A DNA stretch of 64,000 nt. Source: Antennarius striatus (Eukaryota > Chordata > Actinopteri > Lophiiformes > Antennariidae). A program made the translations under genes and the position numbers. Under the pieces are notes generated by a model that was given only the letters and a program-made list of their open reading frames with translations, made no database searches and was not told the origin of the DNA. Where the stretch lies: NCBI RefSeq assembly GCF_040054535.1, contig NC_090782.1, positions 21,173,001 to 21,237,000 on the forward strand, written 5' to 3'. Below, one piece after another: positions 1 to 16,100 of the stretch (the first letter of the stretch is position 1; the number at the start of each line of letters is the position of its first letter).

Positions 1-1346
1 ACCAACTTTATTGAAACTCCTTCCAGAAATCTTGTCATGAAACTTTTGTATATGTGGCCTGTGATGTCCCCTCCACCGAGACACTACCTGGTCCTACTGG
101 CTGTTGTTTGCTTGTGTTTGCAGGCGCTGAATGAACAGCTGACTGCTAGATGAACTGAACCTGAATTTATTGCACTCATGTCCGACATACACGCCCCACC
201 CTATCAGAATTTTGTGCTTCAATTCGAGCCACTTTTTCCAAGTATAGCATAATTTAAACTAGATTTCTTCCAGGGCAGAGAAGCTGCCTTTTTGTATGTG
301 TTATAGCTCTATTAACATGCAATAAAATGTGAAGCAGTGTGTGATACACAACATTATTTTGGTAGTGGCACCAGGCCTACAGATCCAACAGGAAACCAGA
401 GAGGATTTCATATTCCTTTTTTTAATTGACATTTATTGTAATAGAGACACTGTTCATTCTTATGCTATAGTTTCAGTCTTTCAAAGGATATTTTAGGTGC
501 TTCTTAAAGGACATGGAGTAGATATGACAGTCTCCTCTCGGTCCGAGACCCCAGCAGTTTATGAATCAATCCAGCACACAGTCTGGTGGACTAGCATTAT
601 CAATATGTGTATCTGCCCTGTGTATCTTTTTTTTCTCGCCTTGCCTCATCTCTCAAGCTGTCTATGAAACACATCTCCAAACTCTCCTACGGCTGTTTGG
701 TGGGGTTGAAATCCAGCAACCTGGAATAAATTTCACAAAGCTATTCCTTGATCAGTTTATAACAGGATTTGATTTAATGTCTTAGGTGTCTGTAGATGAA
801 ATCATTGATTAAATAATGACCGATTTCATCTGCACTTTAAAGTTCATTGAAAGGCATGAGCGTGCGTCAGCCCAGAAGGCAATAATAATTTAAACATTTC
901 ACAAACACAAAAAAAGACTATTTGGGCTACAATTTGAGAACTAATCTGAGAACTAGTCATTTGTTGGCCCACTGTAGGACAACTTCATGATCATAATTTA
1001 TTAGTATAAGCCTTTTGCTAATCTCTGCATTAATTTCAAAAGATCACCCTACTTTAACAAGTCACAGATTTAATGGAATATTCAGCTGTAAAGTAACCTT
1101 ATACGGAATATCCTTCAGCAATGCGATACAGTATCTGTAGGTTAATCAGTAGGTCCAGTCTTACCCTTGTTGCTCTTAAAATTTTTTATAATAGATTGAT
1201 CACAGCATTGAAAGATCTAGAGGTGCAGCAAAGTCCTTTTTTCCACAAAGCTCAGTTGCTGTGCATTTTATTCTGTGAAATGCCATCAAGGAGCTTATTA
1301 ATGATTGTATTTCTAGACTAGTTTAATCTTTCTTTTTAAAAAGTTA
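1..1346. other. ttc22 3' flank / 3'UTR
   Basis: No coding sequence is supported here. The DNA is AT-rich and is the 3' flank of ttc22, which reads leftward. Minus-strand AATAAA hexamers lie at about 1267-1272 (only about 75 bases after the stop), near 1007 and near 427, so the 3'UTR could end at any of these. Small open frames at 561-785 and 1121-1321 show no recognisable domain and no splice context. Confidence 0.5.
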
Positions 1347-4790
<3,444 letters not shown>

Positions 4791-5689
4791 GGCCTCCTGC
4801 TTGCTTTGCCCCACCGGTAATTAATAAAAAAAGTAGGAAAATCTGTTTATTTTTGATACCTCACACCACATACTTCCTCTTCTCTTCAGCTAAGAGTCAA
4901 TGAAATGTAAAAGCATTCATCCTCACAGTTTTGTCACCACAGTACAGACAGGATGAACAGGTTTGTCTTGGGAGTGACTAAAGTATGGAATGCAAGGAGA
5001 AGTAGTGTATTTCTTTTTTGTATCAGATCTTTAATTCCATCCTTAAATACACAAAACATTTGTTGTTGCTTGTTTGTTTTCCAAAAGTGAATCCCTCATT
5101 TTTCTTCAGTGGCAAATATTAAATCCATTCTGACAGCAACCTGAACTCCACACTTTGAATTTTTGTAAAAATAAATAAATTGTGAAGCCTTGTTTTGGTC
5201 CAGTCCAGACAACAATAGAGTGTGAAAAACCTGAATCGGTGTGACGGAAATGGCAAACGAAACAAGAAAAAAAGAAAAACTTAAATCATCTTTTAAATAA
5301 TCCATTTAAACATTGCAAAATAAGGTAAACAACATGCAGCTGGTAGATTTTTTTGCTAACAAAGCATGCAAACACCCAGAGTAACAACGCATGCACTTTA
5401 CACAGCAAAAGCAAACAATGAATTCTCATCATACTGCAACTCACCATGTTATCTTTCAACATCAGATGCAAAATGATATGCACATTTTCACCAGAGTTCC
5501 TTGTTGTAAATAAGTCCACTGTTAAATCTGATGGGCTTTTCAAGCCCGTGTCAATATCCCCAACAACAGAGGAATAAACTCCGTGAAGCCTCAGCACATA
5601 AGAGGCTTTTGTGGAGATCATTCAAAGAGAAATCTCCCCTTCTTTGACAGCTGGGGCTCAAAAGCTGCAGGTGGGGACATCCATCAATC

Positions 5690-5990
5690 CATTTATTCAT
5701 TGTTTATGCTCTGGTCACCTCTGATCACATGAGGGGCTGGGGCCAATCCCGGCTGATGTTGCCCAAGAGGCAGTATACGCCCTGCATATGTCAGCGGTTC
5801 ATAATAGGGCTGATATGCAGACAGACAAACAACCATTCACACTCATAGTGATGCCTGCAGGCCAATGGAAAGCAATTAATTCATCTGTAGTGCATGTTTA
5901 CTGTAGCAGGAAGTTGGAGCTAACAAAGAACATAAAGTCCACAAAAAAAAAAAATCCTATGCTGAGATTTGAGCCCAGTTCCTCAGAACT
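5690..5990 (-). repeat. Decayed tRNA-derived SINE-type repeat (minus strand)
   Basis: The run resembles, in reverse complement, the body of the common fish repeat present as a young copy at 25983-26326. It contains the diagnostic 'acaaacaaccattcacactc' segment, a 'ggggccaatcccggctg' segment and, near 5975, 'tttgagcccagttcctc', which is a degraded reverse B box. Many substitutions and no target-site duplication indicate an old insertion. Confidence 0.55.
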
Positions 5991-7644
5991 TTGTAGCTTA
6001 CAAATACATTTGAATACATGTAAAACAATAATTACGTTTGAGTTTTCATATGATAGGAGCTCAAAAAACAATGTCTTTTGTGTGTGCATGCATGCTGCAG
6101 AGTTTAAGTCTCCTTAATAACAGGTGTCAAACTGGTTGCTCCTTTTAACCAGTCTTATAAATGATGTTTAAGGTGCACACAGAGCAGATGAACTATTGTG
6201 TATGTGTCAAACTCTGCAATCACATCATTCTGACTTGCATGGGGTTAGAAATTCAATCGCTATGAGCAAACCTATGAAAATATAAAGAGAACTTGTGAGC
6301 CCACGCACAAAAGTCCTCAATCAGGTTTCAACAAACCTCTGCTGCCCCCGAAACGCAGTGATTGATATACCTCCAGTGGGTCATATAATGTGTGTTTGAT
6401 TCATGGGTAGACTTTTCCATTTATACCACATGGATGTAGAGAAGTGAATATTTGCTATAACCATATAACCGTTGTGATAACCAGGTAAACTGTATGCTAA
6501 AATGACATTTACAGATATTTTTATGTGTGGCGGTGCACCCTTCAAGCCAAATTAACACTTCAAACAAGATTATGATCACATGTGTACTTCGTTTTAGATC
6601 ATTTGTTTTACACATTAGCAACAAAGTTACTATGGGGAACATGTGGACCCTTGTAATCCTTGTAGCCTTCCAGTGCGCCCCTGTAAAGTCGGATTAGGAT
6701 ATGCGTCCTACATTCTCATCAATGTCAGTGTTACTCTCAACCTATGATCCAATGTTAACCTACTTCATTGTTTGGATGTCTCCCGTAATCTCTGGTGGAA
6801 TCTACAGTGTATAAACACACAGGCAGACAGGGACAGTAATGGGAGCTTTGACTGGCATCTTGTGAACAGCATGAATGAGTTCAACCATGGCAACAGTGGG
6901 ACATTTAACATTCTAAAACTCTTCTCTACAGCAATAGCTGCAATACTGGATGTTCCTCATGAGATGTGACCCTTGAGATGTTTTCCATCTCAAATAAAAC
7001 GAGAGCTTCATTCCGATCAGTTGGTCTGATATCAGAAAGAGCACAAATCCACAGCCTAAATCCAGCCTTTATTATTTTTCTAATTTATTTCATATTTTAT
7101 TACATATACCTTTTTTAGCCTTAATTCCCTTGAGACGCTCTCACACATTTAATTAATACTTGTACTGCCTCTGAAACTGCTTTGCCTTACAAAACCCCTT
7201 CATCACTGTGTGACAATGACTGTATTCCCATTCTTAGTCAGCTTATTGCTCGCACAATGAATGTGGGTTCACAGTGAAACGCAGCTCTTCGGCTCTCTAG
7301 AGACTTTGTCTGGCTGCAGATTACACTGGAAATGATGATCAGCAGTGTTCTGGAAGGACGTGATGATTTGTTTAAGCTCTTTCCAAAAATGTCCTCATTT
7401 CTGTTTTCTCATGAGTAAAAATTGAAATGTTGTACATTTTATTTTTACTTTTGACCAAAAGTAGAAATAAAAAATTGTGTAAGGCCCTATATAATTAAAA
7501 TATTGATAAAAGTCCTATTAGTGTTAAAATGTTAGAATGTCATTTCAACCAGGAGAGAAACGCAAATGAAGTTTAGGTGTTTGTTGCAGCAGATGGTGCG
7601 TTTCAGAAATTCTGTGCAACTCCAGAGAGGCTGTGATTGATGCA

Positions 7645-7765
7645 TGTCGCCAAAAACAGCAATAACATAAATTCCAATGAGGTCCAGACATTTAGCGGTG
7701 ATGGCGGCTGATGGCTCTGCTGAGACTGATGACGTTGATAAAACGATGAAGTTAGTGCAGGGATA
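7645..7765 (+). repeat. Unclassified dispersed repeat, copy 1 of 3
   Basis: It shares a core with 8930-9150 and 21815-21995: 'tccagaca' followed by a GGTGRTGG run, 'ggctgatg', then 'gagactg' and 'gatraaac'. This copy is the shortest and most diverged. No coding potential or terminal structure is visible, so the family is not assigned. Confidence 0.45.
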
Positions 7766-7879
7766 GACATGACGCACGGCTCTGAGAAAAAAAACACACT
7801 TTTATTTTGGTAGTTCCCACTATTAAAATCCAGTGTTTTTACAGGTATTTTATTTTGAAAAGTCACGAAGGAAGAGGCA

Positions 7880-8383
7880 TGATTACTCGGTTCGACAGTC
7901 CGGGATCTCCTCTCCTCCGCTCTGCGGCTGCTGGTCGCTGTCATCATGCAGGTGGAATCTGCGCAATGTAGCTCAGTTTAGGAATCTCCAACGAGACGCA
8001 AACGCATCAATCAGCGTTCACAGCGGACTCCAGGAGTAAACCTCTGGTGGTCTCAATCCACAAGCCGCGGGAATATAGAAGACTTTTTTCTCTTCTTATC
8101 TGCTTTTAATTTGTTGCGTGTGCTCCATCACTTTAACACCAGATGATGACCATCTGAGCATCATGCTGCTGGAACAACCACACACACACACACACACTGT
8201 TGTGTTGATGCTGTGAGGTGGTTGTTGTTTTCTGGTGCAGCTGGAGTCGCATAGGATGCCACACAATCCTGTAAGACGGGACAGACGCAGCTTGCAGAGC
8301 AACAATTTCCAGGATACGCAAAGGACGTAATCTTGATCCCGCAGCGGTTTTTTTTTTTTTTTCGGTGTCAACGCACGAACACG
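7880..8383 (+). promoter_or_regulatory. Presumed lurap1 promoter / 5'UTR
   Basis: CpG dinucleotides are more frequent here than in flanking DNA (for example around 7890-8070 and through the first coding exon), which suits a CpG-type promoter. No TATA box or defined initiator is visible. A T-run directly precedes the coding exon at about 8348-8362. The transcription start cannot be fixed from the sequence alone. Confidence 0.35.
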
Positions 8384-8601
8384 ATGGATGAAGGCAACAC
8401 CGGCGAGACCATCCCAGATCTGAAGGATATAGAGGTGAAAATTGGCAGAAAAACCCCCGAGGGTTTGCTCAGGTGGATGCGGGAAGAGGCGTCTTCTGTC
8501 CGCGGAGGAGACGCCAAGCTGAGCGCCGCGCAAGACACCAGCAAGGAGACGGGGAGGAAGAGTTTGGATGACAAGATCAGGAAATTAAGGGTGGAAATGG
8601 T

Positions 8602-8659
<58 letters not shown>

Positions 8660-10079
8660 CTATGCAAGATCAGTTCGTCCTGACCCAGTGATGATTGAAC
8701 ACTATGATGTTATAATAAATGGAACTTTGCCATTCCTGTTTGACACTTTATTAGATATCAGATCTACCTTCATTAAGATAAGGAATGAAATGAATCCTTG
8801 TAAAATCAAAGTAGAATTAAAAAATACAAAAAAAAAAGTCAAGCAAATGAAATGAAGATAATTGTTTTTGGAATGGTTTGTCAGAAGGAGTTTGGCACAT
8901 AGACCAGGAGGGGGTTGTAATCGAAGGGCGTTGCTGTGGGCAGCAGTAAGATAAATCCCCCCATGGAGCACAGACACTGGTGGTGGTGGCTGATGATTCT
9001 GCTGAATCAGGTGAAGCTGATGAAACTGTGATTTGTAAACACTGGGTGGAGATGGGATGCAGGATGTGTTTATAATGACAGCAGAAATTAACTAGAGTTA
9101 AAGAAGATTCCTACTAAGCAAGCTGATTGGCTAACAGTGAATTTGTGTCACAGGGCGATTGGATGGTAGCAATTAATATCCTACAATGACAGCAAAGACA
9201 CGCGGATTTGTGAGAGGCGTGAATGACCGGATATCACAATTTATTATTTACTACATTTGAAAGACAGTTTTTCCAACTGAACAAAATAAAGAGAGGAAAT
9301 AGAGAAACCGAGCCTGCTGTTCTCCAAAGAAGACAAAATCTGTTTCCACCATCTCTGTGGCAAATAGTTTTTGTGTTTTGATTGATTTGTGCTTGAAAAA
9401 ATTTGCCAAACCAACAGACTATAGTTTTATTGGGTCTAGTGACTTCCTGGAGTCTTGTCATCACTTGAAGTTGCCAGGCAACCAGTGGGGGTGGAATCAA
9501 TCCAGTCATCAACTCTAGCCAAGAATGGAGTGTTGTCTACATTTGCACATGACATGCCTCATTCTCCGTGATCGTCACCAACACATCCACCAAATTTGTG
9601 GGTCTATTTAAGAAGCAACAATTTCCCTCTGCTGAGGGTGTTAACAAATTTCTGTCACTCCCCAATTTATCTGTATGAGTATATCAATGGGGCGTGATCA
9701 GGTCAGAGCCCAGACACCAAACTCAAGCTATGCCCTGCTGTAATAATAACTATGTAAAACTATGACTGACTGGAATGTAAGCATATTTTCCACTTAACTC
9801 TTAAGTATCTAGATCCAATAAGCAGCTGTATACTATAAAAGGAAAAAACACGCATCGGTAATATGTATTTGAATCGCTGGAGTGATGAAGTCTCTGTGTA
9901 CTCAGCCAGTAATTCAAGCAGCTCCTCACCATGCCAACAGATCACATGCAGATCACTGCAGTTGCTAGGAAATAAACTGACCAGCGTAGGCCGGTAGGTA
10001 GAAATGTGATGATCGCTCCAGTCACACTGCTCTGAAACACGTTTATATCCACCAATGCAGGCCCAGAGAAGATATTTGG

Positions 10080-10119
<40 letters not shown>

Positions 10120-13100
10120 TTACGCTTTCAGTCAGTTTGTAACCTGCAGAGTGAAAGACGTCCACCACCTGTCTATATTTATGTCTCTACGCCTTCATGT
10201 TTGTGTGATTTATGGTTGGGATTTTTTTAAATGCATAAAACAAATGCTTCACTTCACAGTCTTGAGTCTATAAAGGACACTTTGTGCCGTTAGAGACACT
10301 GAACGAATTAATGAACTGTGTTCACACTAAAGAGTTCCTACACTATCCATGATTTCCTTTACATTGAGTTATGGTTAAGTATTGATTGGGTTACTTGTGA
10401 GCCAATTATAAAGTGCAGACTTTACTTATTCAATATTTTCCGATATGCACATTAACATCGTAATAAAAGGCTTTTTTCTCCTGATGACCCTAGGCTGACT
10501 GTTGCGGTAATTTTGGCCTTTGGCTTTGCACAAACCTGACATCCACAGAAAAATTTGAGACTTTGAGACGGAGCATCTGGAGACCAATTCTGTATCGGAT
10601 ACGTCATGATCCATTAAAGTTGAGCATGCTATAAAGAAATCTCTGTTATTTGTGAACTCTACTTGTTTAGGATATATTTGTTTTTTTTACTCATTAAATG
10701 ATTGTCACTGTAATAAAAGACTTTTTGTTCAGATAACTTTGTTTTGACAGCAGATTATTAGTAGTGGATTTATTGCATTAAATTGATATCTTCCTTTCTT
10801 CTTGTTAAATGGTTTCCAGCTCTTCTAGTTAGTGAAGCTCTGCACCAACCAACCACCAACTTGATAGTTGTTTCTTTTCCGCATTTGTGATCATATATGT
10901 CCTTTTCTGTAGTTGTTAGGCAGAAGATTTTTACCACTAAAAAACTCCAAAGAAAAACAAGCTGTCCACAACATTTAATGGCTCCATAAAACATTTAAAC
11001 ATCCTCTAAACTCATTGTTGGTTTGGTCACACTTTAGCAGTAGAAATGTTTGTCTCTCCAGGATTGTCACAACACAAGTTTTGACTCGCTTTACGACTTT
11101 CAAGGCTTCTAAAGGTCATGAAGAGGAGGAAGTGCTCTTTACTGTAATTGCATCATCTAATGTCAAACATAAATGTTGCATTTAGAATATGCTGAAGTAG
11201 TTTGAGTTTACACAGCATTAAAATGAGTTTGTACAAGCCAGCACAGTCAGTTTATGATGCATTAACCATATCATCTCATAAAATCTGGCCTCGAAATAGT
11301 CTCCAAACTTTCCATTAGCCCACGAATTTCATAGAGAATGATAAAAAATGATTTTACTATCAAAATAATGTCATAAAAATTCAGTGTTGTAACAGCAAGA
11401 CATTTATGGCAACCAGTTATCATGACTCAGTTAAAGAACCCAGTTCAGATTCCCAAAGCCTGCAGACCGTCTCTAAATCTGTTCAAAGCAGTGGGCCAAA
11501 CTGATTTGCTGTCAGTTTTAGCCTTTAATCAGTGGAGGGACTGAGAAAGAAGTGATGAAGAGCTACAATAGTGCGTGTATGTGTGTGAGAGTGTGTATTT
11601 TGCTCATCTCAGAGAGTGGTGGAGTGTAATGTAGTGCGAGAGAGAAGATGAGCGTTGCACTTTCATCAGAAATCTGCTTTAAGTAAAATGTGTATGTAGA
11701 GTGATGCTGAATGGAAAAAGTGCACATGTGCACACGTTTGACCTGGATGTTGTTGTGAGAAAACTCAGTGGTGACTGTTATGCTCATTTCTCCACACACA
11801 CTTTTTCCTGTTTGCTGTTGCATAACGCGATCATCTGTTCTACAGGATGATGCTAGGCTGCAGCATCTGTCTGCTAGAAGATCCAGGATGTGTGTGTGTG
11901 TGTGTGTGTGTGTTCGCTGTCAAGGGAAACAGGATGTTATCTCGCATTTCTAACTTTATGTTAGAGTGGAATAAACACAGTCATGCCTATTTCTTTACAC
12001 ATCCAGCTTGTGTAGGCGTCAGATTTTTGAACACCAGCGATGGCATGGAGCATTGGCCTGCTAACCAGAGTGCAGGTTGGTTTGTGCATATGGTGATATG
12101 ACACTAATTGCTGTTCACACCTTTTAATGAATCAAAAGTTGTCATTGGAAATGCCAAGAAATGCAGAAAAGCAGGAGACTGAATGTGAATAAATGAGTTT
12201 ATAAAGTCTGTGTCACACATGTATATATAATGCACTCTGGTTTCAGGCTGTGTGTCAGGATGATTGTATGTATTATCCCAGGGACATGTTTGTTGTCTGT
12301 CAGTCTGGCTCTTATGGTGCGGTAAAGTCCTACACGTTTGCGATCTACAGTAACAGTTGCTTGCTGGGTGGTGGGCAAAGGAGAAACAGAACAAAAGAGG
12401 ACAAAAAAGATACCGAACAAGGGTGAATGGATTTTTTTTTTTCCGGAGCTTTGAGATGTGATCACAGACAGATGGAGCGGTGGGAAATCTGTGGGGTGAC
12501 CTTCCGCTGCCTGTTGTGACTGGAGGGGCTCTGCAAGGTCATTGTATTCAGAAAGCCTGTGTTAGATCAGTTAAATGACAAACGAGGTGATGTGATACAG
12601 ACCGACAGACACACACAGAGGAAGGGGTGTTGATTTTGATGCTGTGTTATACATCAAATGTAATTTTGTGACTTTCCTGCTGGTCATGATTCAGTAGTGT
12701 GTTCGGTAGCTGCGTGACACAGGAAGGCTGTTTGTGGGAGTTCATACTACCATGAGAAGTGTAAACACAGACCGATGATGGCCCAAAGTACAAAAAATGA
12801 GATCCATCTAACATTAGCAATGCCTTTCATTTTATATTAAGGCATGCATTTGAACAGCAAAGCCATGTTGATGTTTAAAACTGGCAAATCATTTTATGAA
12901 AAGGACTTTTTAATGCTGTAAATGTTGCCCCAGCTGCTGGGATAAAAACTGAGCTTCATGGTCCAAACATCTGATCCAAATCCCCACAATCTACCTCACC
13001 ACAAAATCCATGTTTTGACAGACAAATGTTAAAAAAGAAGTATAATCTCAAGTCCAACAATATAATGAAAGGAACTTTCCAGCAAGCGGTTGAAGTTGAA

Positions 13101-16100
13101 TGTGCTCCTTATGCCTTTGGAGCTCTTGGCAAGTTCAGGATGTCACTGGTTCCTTACTGCTTTCAAAGATATGTCAGTCAGTATCTGGGATCCAAACTTG
13201 TCCTAAATTCTTATTGTGGCACTAACGCTGAAGCAACATGTAACTACAAAAACCTCAACGCGTTTGAGTTTACTCCGTATTAAGTGATAGAAAAAGAGAC
13301 ACTCGCAATTTTCTTTTTAGGAAAAAAAAATTGGAAATATTTTAATCAGTAATGTTTCATTGTATAAATGGGTGTAATATAAGCAGTTCAAATTGTGGAA
13401 CATACTATTAAAATAAAAATGGAATTTGAAAAAAAAAAAAAAAAGTTTTTCCTAACCTGAAATTGCAATTAGTGAGCATTTTTTATTTTTACTGGAAATA
13501 ATGTTTTACTAGAGTAATGTTTAGCTAAACATTGTAAGGCATATCTCATGTATAAAAGGCAGGAAGATGAGCTGTCCAGAACCCCATGGATCGGCCAGAG
13601 GGTGTTTGGCCTCACGCCTAAGTGGAAGGCTGAAATCTGTTTGGCTCTATATCACTGGCAGCAAACATGACAGAGGATAATGAATGGTGTTTCAGGCCTC
13701 AACTTTGCTTTTTTCCCAAATGTCCACTCCTTGTTTTCATGTCTTTTTACTCGAGTGTGACCGTTTTCATTTGAAATATTCCTGTTTTGCGGCTCTATAT
13801 GGCAAACAAAATAATAATAACTTAAGTATACCTAAAATAAGAGAGGGCTGAGGACACTGCCTTGAGGAACACCTCAGGTCAGAGGAGGAGGAGAAAAATG
13901 TCTGCTATGTAGGATTTGGATTACAAGGTGGTGTACTGTTGATTTCTTCCTTTAATGAGTGTTTAGGTACTGTAATAGATGAAGAAATATGACAAACATA
14001 GAAATATCATTTTACATACAACAAATAAAAAGGCAATGAAAATTTGATATACAATTTTCCTATTGACAGACATATTTACAATAGATAAAAACACGCATCT
14101 AACACTTTAACAAAAAAAAACGCCAATTAGTGAGCATTTTTAGAGAATATGAAGTTCGTGACCAACCATGTATTTAGTTTATGTATATCGTCAGGCAGGG
14201 CTGTTGGAGCATTCAGCTTCGTTAGCATTGTGCCACCTCAGTGCTGACAGGCAGGGAACTACTTTTACTGCCACCATCGTTAGGAGCTCAGTCTTTGCCA
14301 GCTGAAAACCTCAAACCTCAAACCTGAGCCCCAGCCCAAATGTCTAACAGTGGCCCAGAATGTCATCGAGTTCAGTCCCTTCTCTTTGTCTAGAATTTTG
14401 TCCCAACAATAATGCGATCCTTTATTGTAGGGATGAGAATCATTTAGAAATATGTATAAATACTCGCTTTTATCTTGCACTTTTTGTTTCTTAGTTGTCT
14501 CGGGTTTTTTTAGAGTTGAATGCCAATAAAATTCGTACTATGGTTTTGCTCCTATCAGTTCATGCATCCATCCTTATAAATTTCATTCAGCAGGTTCTAA
14601 TGTTCAGATTGACTTATGAAGAGTTCATGTAAGTACATGCTACAGTAGAGTGTTGAGGCGTAGTCTGAAACAGTGGGTTTTCAGCATTGTTGGGACTTTT
14701 CTCCCATAAAAACAATGTTTGTCCCCACAGCGTTAACCGTCCATGTGTTTATAGGGTAAGACTTGCTGAGAAACTTGAGCCTCGCTTTTCTTAAGGTTTG
14801 TGGTTACGCATATAGTGCTTATGGTTTATGTGTGAGTAAGCCTCTTGGAATTACTGTCAACCCAGTGTGTTAACAAAGCACATAAACCAATTAATTAAAC
14901 CACCTTAGGACAAAGCTGGAATGTTTGATCATCATATTTCAGTCAGATGTGGTGAAAGTCATTCAGTTAAATGTTTTTAATTAACAGACATCCATGTTCA
15001 ACTCCAGGATGCGATATTATGGTAACAACTTCTGTGGCTGTAGGCTCCTTCAAATGAACGTCCTTGTGCCCTCTTGTGAGTGTCATGAGCGCTGAGGGGA
15101 ATTTTGCCTTCTCTGATTTTATCATTAGAAGGATTTTTAGAGGCCTGAAGAAGTTAAAGCAGCCATTATTTCACGCAGCAATGCCAACCAGTAAAGACTA
15201 CAAAAATCTACGTAATTTTGTTTTGTAGATTTACTTCGTATGACTTCTTTATCTTTAGAGGCTCTGAACTTTAAAATTCACTATTCTTGGGTGAATAAAT
15301 GTGTTCCTTTCTGCCATTTTATTGCCATAACCTGAAAGGTCATGAGGACGCAGTAAAGGTCATGAGAGAGGAAAACAAATTCTAGTGATGAACGGTTTTG
15401 GTCTCTGAACTCTTCATTGCGAAAATGACATTACAGTTTCTACAGTGAAACCACTCATTACACAGTTTATAAATGAAGTACAGTTACGCTTTACAATTGA
15501 CAACGTATACCTGTATGTAAGGACATGAAGTATTGTGGACGAGAATGTTGTGCATGCAACCATTAATCTATATAGTGCAAACCATCTAAATACATCAACA
15601 ATAGTTAGAATTATAATAAAAATTAATCTTAATTGCATAAAGTGTGCCAAACAACTCAATGTGTGTCATTGTGTGTAAGTTGAAGTTTTGGGAAAGTCAA
15701 AAGCTAGTATTACACGGATACTGAGGTCCTGCTTGGGATTCTAGGAGGGCTTATCTGCACAGAAGCGCAGATGTCATCGGGCCAAGCTTTGAATGTTGGT
15801 GCCATTTATCACCTCTTGGCCCCGAGCTGCACCACAGACCTCTGCTAATGTATTCTAAGGGGGAATTTTCCATGACTGCAGCCATCTTTTTCCTCTTATT
15901 CATCATATTTCGTTTTTTAAAAGCCCCTGCACACACACGCAGACGCATCATATTAGGAGACGGATTTTTCTGATAAATCTTTTTTTTTTCATACTACATG
16001 ACATCATAATTAAATGCTCTAGTAGTTTGAACCCGTTAAAGGGTGTCCAGACATCTTTTTAAAGCGTTTTCCATCATACTTTCCAATGTCTCAAATTTCA

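Larger units (their letters stand above)
4791..8383. other. Divergent intergenic region between ttc22 and lurap1
   Basis: The start codons of ttc22 (minus) and lurap1 (plus) are about 3.6 kb apart and transcription diverges, so regulatory sequence for both genes should lie here. I see a decayed minus-strand SINE (about 5690-5990), one copy of a three-copy dispersed repeat (about 7645-7765) and, from about 7880, an increase in CpG that leads into the presumed lurap1 5'UTR. No open frame in the interval has recognisable homology. No TATA box could be assigned with confidence. Confidence 0.5.

Noticed and set aside
4791..4814. Eight-codon N-terminal extension of ttc22
   Set aside because: The extension starts with GTG, not ATG; the ATG at 4790 has a strong Kozak context and matches the mammalian start.
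8333..8667. Frames rich in Val-Cys or Thr-His repeats
   Set aside because: Translations of the TG/AC microsatellite; the true lurap1 exon ends at the donor before it. The same applies to frames at 28498-28710, 10055-10273 and 53172-53432.
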